From Bacilli bacterium (lineage in GTDB: Bacteria; Bacillota_I; Bacilli_A; RFN20; CAG-826), in contig JAFSOD010000002.1 of assembly GCA_017447165.1 (NCBI GenBank), positions 1 through 55,327 of the forward strand: a stretch of DNA of 55,327 nucleotides. The letters run 5' to 3'. The notes under the pieces are model-generated. The model was given only the letters and a program-made list of their open reading frames with translations, had not been told where the DNA came from and searched no databases. Shown here piece after piece: positions 50,182 through 55,327 of this stretch. The position numbers were made by a program, and so were the translations under genes. Position 1 is the first letter of the stretch. Each line of letters begins with the position of its first letter.

Positions 50182-51841
50182 TTTCTATTCCTCCTAAAAC
50201 AACAACATCAAAATCGATGTAGCGTTTTCCTTCCTTTATTGAAGAAGAATAAATTGGCTGATTATTTTTCATTTGATTCATGATTTCTTCTTTTGCTAGG
50301 GAAACGAAATTCTGACCTTTAATACCAAAACGAACATCACCGTTATTTCGATGAAGGATTAGACCAATAAACGATTTGATATCAGCTAAATCGGTAATGG
50401 CTCCATTTTCTAAAAGATTATTGATTTGCTTAATATTTCGTTGCAAATCATGGTTATTTCTAGCCAATTCCTGCAATTTTTGGTATTCGTGGTTTAGTAA
50501 AGATCTGCTTGCTTTTAACTTGCTGAACTCAAGTTCGTAATTATCGTTGTTATCGTTTTCTACTTGGCTTTTAATAAGCGCAGAAATATCGGCATTTACC
50601 TTAGCTATCTTTCCTTCGATCTCTTTTAGTTCAAGTGAAAAATCTTTAATGCTCATTTCATCAATAAGCGATTTAGTGAAATCGATTGAGATGTCTTTGT
50701 TGTCCTTACATCTTTTTAATATCTCACTAGCGGCTTTGCACAATAGTGAATAAGAGACAACACTTGATTTGCAGTGAAGATAATCAGCTTTGTTTTTAGA
50801 TGTATTCTTGCAGGTTAATACATATTCGTTGTTATAAAGGTATTTAATCCTTGTTAAAGGCCTACCACAATTTTCACAAATTATTAGGTTTGAAAACTCG
50901 GTATACGAAGAAACACTGTATTCTCCAAACTTAGTGCAATTGCCATCTAAAATCATCTGCACATAATCAAATATCTCTTCGCTGATAATCGCATCATGAT
51001 GGTCGGTGATGATGTATTTGTTCTCAATCCCATCGTTTTTAACTTGCTTATGAGTGAGAACATCAATGACTACTGTTTTCTGGTGCGTTACCATTCCTTT
51101 ATATTTTTCATTTCTCAATATTCGGTGAATTCTAGTAACATTCCACACCCTATCTTTATTAGGATCTTCTTTTTTAATTTTTTTGATAATTTGTCTATAG
51201 GAATCTCCTTGAATGAAGTAGCGGAATATATCTTGAACCAAGAAAGCTTCATCGTTAATGTACCAGTTACCTTTTGAATCCCTACTATAACCAACCATAT
51301 CTCTAGTTGGAATTTTCTTTTCATTTTTGGCCATGAGCTTTCTAACACCCCACTTAACGTTATCGCTAATAGAACGAGATTCAGATTCAGCCAAAGAAGC
51401 ATACATTGTTAAAACTAAGTCGACATTATCTTTGGTGGTTAATATATTTTCCTTTTCAAAGAAAACACCCACTCCAATTTCAACAAGCCTTCTAACTGTT
51501 ACTAATAAATCAACAGTATTTCTAGCGAATCTAGATATCGATTTGGTAAGGATTAAATCAATTTCACCTTTTTCAGCTGCATCAAGCATTGCCTGGAATT
51601 GAACGCGATGTTTGATTTGTGTTCCAGAAATACCTCTATCTGCATACATCTTGGCAAATTCCCATTCAGGATTTTCCTTGATGCGAGTTTCAAACTCTTC
51701 TTTTTGATTTTCAAAGCTGTTCTTTTGGTCTTCTAAATCAGTGGAAACACGTGCGTAAGCGGCCACTCTTAACTTTTTAATTTTGCCAGTCTCTATATCA
51801 ATTTTGACTGGCTCTTTTTTTGGAATAACTGTAATTTCCAT
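50174..51841 (-). CDS. Large serine recombinase 2
   Basis: 555 residues, same architecture: resolvase domain (VAAYARVSTDLEDQKNSFEN, SRFARNTVDLL), recombinase domain, zinc ribbon (LIICENCGRPL ... C) and coiled coil. Only moderately similar to recombinase 1. Paired large serine recombinases recall Ccr pairs of staphylococcal cassettes and similar duo-integrases. Ribosome site AAAGGAGAG. Confidence 0.95.
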   Translation of the reverse strand: MEITVIPKKEPVKIDIETGKIKKLRVAAYARVSTDLEDQKNSFENQKEEFETRIKENPEWEFAKMYADRGISGTQIKHRVQFQAMLDAAEKGEIDLILTKSISRFARNTVDLLVTVRRLVEIGVGVFFEKENILTTKDNVDLVLTMYASLAESESRSISDNVKWGVRKLMAKNEKKIPTRDMVGYSRDSKGNWYINDEAFLVQDIFRYFIQGDSYRQIIKKIKKEDPNKDRVWNVTRIHRILRNEKYKGMVTHQKTVVIDVLTHKQVKNDGIENKYIITDHHDAIISEEIFDYVQMILDGNCTKFGEYSVSSYTEFSNLIICENCGRPLTRIKYLYNNEYVLTCKNTSKNKADYLHCKSSVVSYSLLCKAASEILKRCKDNKDISIDFTKSLIDEMSIKDFSLELKEIEGKIAKVNADISALIKSQVENDNNDNYELEFSKLKASRSLLNHEYQKLQELARNNHDLQRNIKQINNLLENGAITDLADIKSFIGLILHRNNGDVRFGIKGQNFVSLAKEEIMNQMKNNQPIYSSSIKEGKRYIDFDVVVLGGIENV

Positions 51842-51877
51842 AGTCTCTCCTTTCTAGCTATATATTCGCTCTTTTTA

Positions 51878-51902
51878 AAGTATATATCAAAGATATATAC
51901 TT
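51878..51902. promoter_or_regulatory. Operator: perfect 11-base inverted repeat ahead of the recombinases
   Basis: AAGTATATATC-AAA-GATATATACTT between the recombinase start and the small upstream gene. The AAA-centred dyad recalls TTATAC-AAA-GTATAA at 52868-52882 beside the repressor, so one regulator may bind both. The stretch overlaps the end of the small upstream gene. Confidence 0.5.
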
Positions 51903-52042
51903 AAATTTAACACTTTTAGACCGAGCTTTTTCCTGGCCAAATCAAGCAGAAAAGTGACCTGTAAATCAGTTAATTTTCCATTATCTTTTAAATATAAAAT
52001 TCGACGTCTAGTGTCGTTATATAATTTTTCATTTTCTTCCAT
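51887..52042 (-). CDS. Small 51-residue protein upstream of recombinases
   Basis: From ATG 52042 (MEENEKLYNDTRRRILYLKD...LKVLNLSIYL) with GGAATGGATGG upstream. Helical, charged, no family recognised. Same strand and order as the recombinases, 45 bases away, so possibly an accessory or directionality factor of the element. Confidence 0.5.
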   Translation of the reverse strand: MEENEKLYNDTRRRILYLKDNGKLTDLQVTFLLDLARKKLGLKVLNLSIYL

Positions 52043-52078
52043 AATCCATCCATTCCTGAATGAAAGAAGAAGAAAAAG

Positions 52079-52101
52079 GTGGAACCGTGATGATTCCACC
52101 C
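52079..52101 (-). terminator. Terminator of the repressor gene
   Basis: On the minus strand GGTGGAA pairs with TTCCACC, followed by TTTTTCTTC. Confidence 0.8.
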
Positions 52102-52199
52102 CTTAAAGAAAGGATTACTTGAGTCAGAAGAACCCTTTTGAACAGCATCTATAATTTATCATTTAAAAGATGTTGTCTCAATGTCCACATGGGGCGAGT

Positions 52200-52778
52200 T
52201 TAAAAGAATCCTTCGACTTGAAATCTTTGTTCTAGTTTTCCTTGATATAAACCAAATATTAATAAGTCTTCTTTTTCTGATTTTTTAACAAGAACTAATT
52301 CTCCGTTATTATCAAAGTAGACTGTTTCTCCTCTTTCATATATTTTTCCAATGTAATATTTGTTCTTGAATCTAAATAGCATTGTTTCTCCAGACACTAG
52401 AGTATCGCTTCTTAAGAAAGTTAATATATTTAATCCTTCATGAACCACAATGACATTGTCGAGTAAAGTAGTGACTTTGCTTCTGGCATGTCTTTTTATT
52501 TTTCCGTTTTCTTTCTTGAAGGCCTCAAAAGAAATAGTGGAGTCTATCTTTCCTCCAAATGAGTTAGATACTAAATCATCTAAAGAACAACAGAAGAAGT
52601 TAGCAATCTTAATAAGTGTATTCAAACCTGGCTCTCTAACGCCATGCTCATAGTTGTAATAAGTCTTAAGAGATAACCCTAAAGCCGCAGCAGTTTCTTT
52701 TACTGAGAGCTTTTTTCTTTCTCTGATGGATTTAATGTTGTTACCAATTTCCTTAGTGGTTAGCTGTTCAATGTTCAT
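52200..52778 (-). CDS. XRE/cI-like repressor
   Basis: 192 residues. HTH about 12-70 (IRERKKLSVKETAAALGLSL, YNYEHGVREPG). The C-terminal ~100 residues look like a beta-rich S24/LexA-type half (LVSGETMLFRFKNKYYIGKI), but the usual Ser-Lys protease dyad is not evident. Divergent from the HTH/recombinase/antirepressor genes, as a lysogeny-type repressor would be. Confidence 0.8.
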   Translation of the reverse strand: MNIEQLTTKEIGNNIKSIRERKKLSVKETAAALGLSLKTYYNYEHGVREPGLNTLIKIANFFCCSLDDLVSNSFGGKIDSTISFEAFKKENGKIKRHARSKVTTLLDNVIVVHEGLNILTFLRSDTLVSGETMLFRFKNKYYIGKIYERGETVYFDNNGELVLVKKSEKEDLLIFGLYQGKLEQRFQVEGFF

Positions 52779-52807
52779 AAAATTTCACCTTCAAAAATGT
52801 TATAAAA

Positions 52808-52836
52808 ATTATAGTCTGCGAAATGAAGAAAATCAA
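52808..52836 (-). promoter_or_regulatory. Promoter of the repressor gene
   Basis: On the minus strand TTGATT (52836-52831), exactly 17 bases, TATAAT (52813-52808). Confidence 0.75.
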
Positions 52837-52867
52837 ACAAAAACCCCAAAAAAACGCAAATTAAAAG

Positions 52868-52882
52868 TTATACAAAGTATAA
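52868..52882. promoter_or_regulatory. Operator candidate TTATAC-AAA-GTATAA
   Basis: Perfect 6-base dyad with AAA spacer between the divergent repressor and HTH genes; likely bound by the repressor. Direction of the rightward promoter (TTAAAATAT, ~52974) places it upstream of that start. Confidence 0.5.
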
Positions 52883-53016
52883 AAATGCGTTTTCAAAAAA
52901 ATGTTCGGTACATATTGAAGAAAAACAGACTTTTTGAAAAAACGTTATTTTCAAGCACTTTTTCCCTTATTAAAATATGCTCCAAGACAAGACTGGCCAA
53001 ATGAAAGGAGGGAAGA

Positions 53017-53286
53017 GTGAATTACACCAGAGACTCAATTGTTATTAGAAGAGACTATTTGATAAAGCGACAAAGAGAATTAGGAATCACTAATTTTGAT
53101 GCTGCAGAACTTTTAGATATTTCTCTTAGACAATATACAAGGATTATCGATGGTGTGCGTGGCAGTCGTATGTCTGCGCCTTTAATGAAACGAATATGTG
53201 AAAAATTCGGATTCAGTCCAGGCGTCCTTTTAGATCTGGAGTCAGATTTTCAGGAGCAGCTCATGAATATAAAAAAGACCAAATAG
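53017..53286 (+). CDS. Small XRE-like HTH protein
   Basis: 89 residues, GTG start after AAAGGAGGG. HTH with RQRELGITNFDAAELLDISL and YTRIIDGVRGSRMSAPLMKR. Cro-like position opposite the repressor; likely its antagonist or an early regulator of the mobile element. Confidence 0.75.
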   Translation: MNYTRDSIVIRRDYLIKRQRELGITNFDAAELLDISLRQYTRIIDGVRGSRMSAPLMKRICEKFGFSPGVLLDLESDFQEQLMNIKKTK

Positions 53287-53376
53287 AGATTGCGGCTCTA
53301 CATGGTCCAGGTAACACGGAAGGCTACCGCTCCATATATTCATATAAACCCGAAAAATAATCAAGGTTGTTTATGA

Positions 53377-54330
53377 ATGAAATTAGAAGATGATATCCGA
53401 GAGTACACAACGATACTCGCCTTAAGGAGCAAGAGTTCTAAAACAATAAAAACGTATAAAAGAATTCTTAACGACTACTTGGAATATTGTCAGATAAACC
53501 ATATTGAACAGCAAACTAAAGAAACAATCCTTGAGTATAAACAATATTTAGAAGATCCAGATAGACAGCTAAGTTCCAACACCCTGAAACTTATATATTC
53601 TTGCCTTAGGCAATTCTATAAGTCGATGGCGATGATTGGAAGATGTGACCACATCGCGCTTTTCCTAGAAAGTTCCGATAGGGGAGAAGATACCGAATTC
53701 ACTAAAGGATTCCTTACTCTTCCTCAAGTTAAGGCCTTAATTAAGTATGTTACTAGAAGAGCTAGCCGTAAAAACCATACGGTCAGCGATATCCGTAATA
53801 AAGCGATAGTGTGGCTCATGCTCACTACAGGAGTTAGATGCATTGAAGTAGAAAGAGCGAATAAAAAAGATATCCGTGTGATGGATGAAGATAAAGGAGT
53901 AGTCATCCTTTCTGTCCAGGGAAAAGGTAAGAAAAAGAAAAGTCAATTCGTGATGCTAGAACATCATACCTATGAAGCAATTCAGGAATATCTCTCTTTG
54001 AGAAAAGATGATAAACCAGCATTGTTCTTATCTCACCCTAATAACTCTATGACACGCGTTAATCGTATTTCTTCTCCAATTGTGTCTATCACTATCAAAA
54101 ATCTACTAAGAGCAATAGATATCGACCAACCAGACATAACTGCGCATTCACTTCGCCACACAACAGCGATGATGTCAATTGATGAATTAGGCTTAAACCT
54201 AGATAAGGTTCAGCAAACTCTACGTCATAGCGATCCTAAAGTGACAATGATTTACGCGAAAACTGGTTCAAGAATATCTAGTGGGGTAGAAGAGCACCTC
54301 GGCGACTTATACAGTTCTGAAAGGAAATAG
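53377..54330 (+). CDS. Tyrosine recombinase (XerC/D-type integrase)
   Basis: 317 residues with SAM-like N-terminal domain (about 10-95) and catalytic domain: Arg in LTTGVRCIEVERA, HxxR in HSLRHTTAMM, His in LRHSDPKVTM and Tyr in IYAKTG. A third recombinase in the same element; could resolve dimers or excise a sub-module. Confidence 0.92.
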   Translation: MKLEDDIREYTTILALRSKSSKTIKTYKRILNDYLEYCQINHIEQQTKETILEYKQYLEDPDRQLSSNTLKLIYSCLRQFYKSMAMIGRCDHIALFLESSDRGEDTEFTKGFLTLPQVKALIKYVTRRASRKNHTVSDIRNKAIVWLMLTTGVRCIEVERANKKDIRVMDEDKGVVILSVQGKGKKKKSQFVMLEHHTYEAIQEYLSLRKDDKPALFLSHPNNSMTRVNRISSPIVSITIKNLLRAIDIDQPDITAHSLRHTTAMMSIDELGLNLDKVQQTLRHSDPKVTMIYAKTGSRISSGVEEHLGDLYSSERK

Positions 54331-54356
54331 CAATTCTAAAGAAAGGAAATGAACAG

Positions 54357-55112
54357 ATGCTATTTTCAAAAGAAATGGAAGGAGTGGGAGTCTTAAGATT
54401 CACACTTACTGACCAAAGAGTAGTGTATTGCTATAAAGATGTCTGCAAACTTCTTGGCTTAAAGCCTAGCATTCACATTCGCGGTGAACTCAACAGTAAA
54501 TATACTTATTCTCTAACCGTGAAAGATACTGGTAAACCAGTAAAAGTATTGTTTATCGATACTTCAAATTTAAACACTATCATTCGTATTGCAGGTAATA
54601 CTCCGAACGCAGAACTATTCTCAAAATGGTTCGCAGAAGAAATATTTCCTCTAACAATAAGAGATGACATCTTCAATTTAGATACCATCACCGATAAGAA
54701 TGTCGCGATGGATCTACTTTCCGAATATGAAGATTTAAAATTTCAAGTTAAGCAATACGAATATAGAGAAAGGAAAAATGAGATTTATCTAAAATCAATG
54801 GAAGAACTTCTTGGCCACAAAAACATGATTTCACTTAATGTCTATTATGACGATATTTTTGAGCGTGGTTATCCAAAAGGAAAGTTCTATGCTCTTCTTA
54901 GAAACCATGGAATCCTAATGGATAATAATAAAGTTAGTCAAGAATACATTGATAACGGTCGCTTTGTTAAACTCACAACAATTTGTGTTGTTGGAGCAAA
55001 AACTGTGACCACAGATATAATCTTTATCTCCAAATCAGGAATCAACCTCATTGAACAGCTACTCGACAACTACGAAGGAGAGAAAACTGTCAATGAACGA
55101 AATTCAAACTGA
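54357..55112 (+). CDS. Phage-type antirepressor (Bro-N + KilAC)
   Basis: 251 residues. N-terminal Bro-N domain (about 5-110; VVYCYKDVCKLLGLKPSIHI, FSKWFAEEIFPLTI), a coiled linker, and a C-terminal KilAC-like domain (about 160-245; GKFYALLRNHGILMDNNKVS, QEYIDNGRFVKL, SKSGINLIEQL). Such proteins counter prophage repressors. RBS AAAGGAAAT. Confidence 0.85.
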   Translation: MLFSKEMEGVGVLRFTLTDQRVVYCYKDVCKLLGLKPSIHIRGELNSKYTYSLTVKDTGKPVKVLFIDTSNLNTIIRIAGNTPNAELFSKWFAEEIFPLTIRDDIFNLDTITDKNVAMDLLSEYEDLKFQVKQYEYRERKNEIYLKSMEELLGHKNMISLNVYYDDIFERGYPKGKFYALLRNHGILMDNNKVSQEYIDNGRFVKLTTICVVGAKTVTTDIIFISKSGINLIEQLLDNYEGEKTVNERNSN

Positions 55113-55296
55113 TGATTTACAGTGTTATACGCTAGCGGAAGCAGCTGAGAAGCTTCAAGTTTCTAATAGCACACTTTTAAGGTTTATTAACGAAGGAAAA
55201 ATTCGAGCCTTTAAAAGTGGTCATGGCTGGCGTATTTCAAGAGCGGCTTTAAACGATTATATTGCTGCTCAAGAGAGTAAGGCACGCAAAAAGTAA
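55093..55296 (+). CDS. Excisionase-type MerR/HTH_17 DNA-binding protein
   Basis: 67 residues from ATG 55093 (ribosome site AAGGAG at 55076-55081). CYTLAEAAEKLQVSNSTLLR and KSGHGWRISRAALNDYI match excisionase HTH_17 domains. Overlaps the antirepressor by 20 bases. Likely directionality factor for a recombinase of this element, which continues beyond the window. Confidence 0.85.
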   Translation: MNEIQTDDLQCYTLAEAAEKLQVSNSTLLRFINEGKIRAFKSGHGWRISRAALNDYIAAQESKARKK

Positions 55297-55327
55297 CGCT
55301 TAATAGAATATAAGTTATATCAAGTGT

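Noticed and set aside
1-55327. Use of TGA as tryptophan (Mycoplasma code)
   Set aside because: Genes use TGG for Trp and several clear genes (RelB-like, PPTase) end at TGA, so the standard code fits.

Overview
This 55.3 kb window looks like chromosome from an uncultured, low-GC Gram-positive bacterium (Bacillota; my guess is a gut lineage of Bacilli near the Mollicutes such as RF39/RFN20). The reasons are AT-rich intergenic DNA, a standard genetic code (TGG for Trp, genes ending in TGA), strong AGGAGG ribosome sites mixed with apparently leaderless genes, and very large secreted proteins with InlB-type and Ig-like repeats. The lineage is inference; no rRNA is present.

Layout. 1-6.5 kb is a defence and mobile junk region: the promoterless 3' half of a type I restriction specificity gene (hsdS) back to back with a GC-rich tyrosine recombinase, a MATE exporter with a LysR regulator, and the tail of a DndD/Rad50-like ATPase gene plus a small partner between short direct repeats. 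7-12.3 kb holds a MACPF/perforin-like lipoprotein, IS3-type debris, an AlbA_2/ATPase regulator with a repeated operator, and a NUMOD-only protein. 12.5-23.2 kb holds two giant cell-surface proteins. Each is preceded by a ~370-420 nt leader that shares a set of covarying hairpins. Between them lie a ThiS/ThiF pair and an MNT-HEPN toxin-antitoxin module whose HEPN gene is frameshifted.

23.3-38.2 kb is mostly housekeeping: SurE overlapping a 1035-residue solenoid-like repeat protein, class II aldolase, a RelB/YafQ module, a low-molecular-weight tyrosine phosphatase, MscL, adenosine deaminase, a redox-type lipoprotein and a polyamine ABC operon (potABCD-like). Three tRNA genes (Cys, Arg, Pro) follow. 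38.7-44.4 kb is another accessory stretch: a small MazF/PemK-like protein, an HTH-hydrolase fusion, a phosphopantetheinyl transferase followed by a 19-codon remnant of a non-ribosomal peptide synthetase, and an alpha-amylase lipoprotein. 44.4-48.3 kb is core: zinc-ribbon membrane protein, RsmE, MtaB, L32, DeoC, S21 and initiator tRNA.

48.4-55.3 kb is an integrated mobile element beginning just after the initiator tRNA gene: two overlapping large serine recombinases, a cI-like repressor with divergent promoter and operators, a tyrosine recombinase, a KilAC-type antirepressor and an excisionase-like HTH protein; it runs off the right edge.

The most original signal is the paired structured leader RNA upstream of the two giant surface proteins. 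Next are the MACPF lipoprotein, the SurE-linked repeat protein and the set of leaderless promoters.
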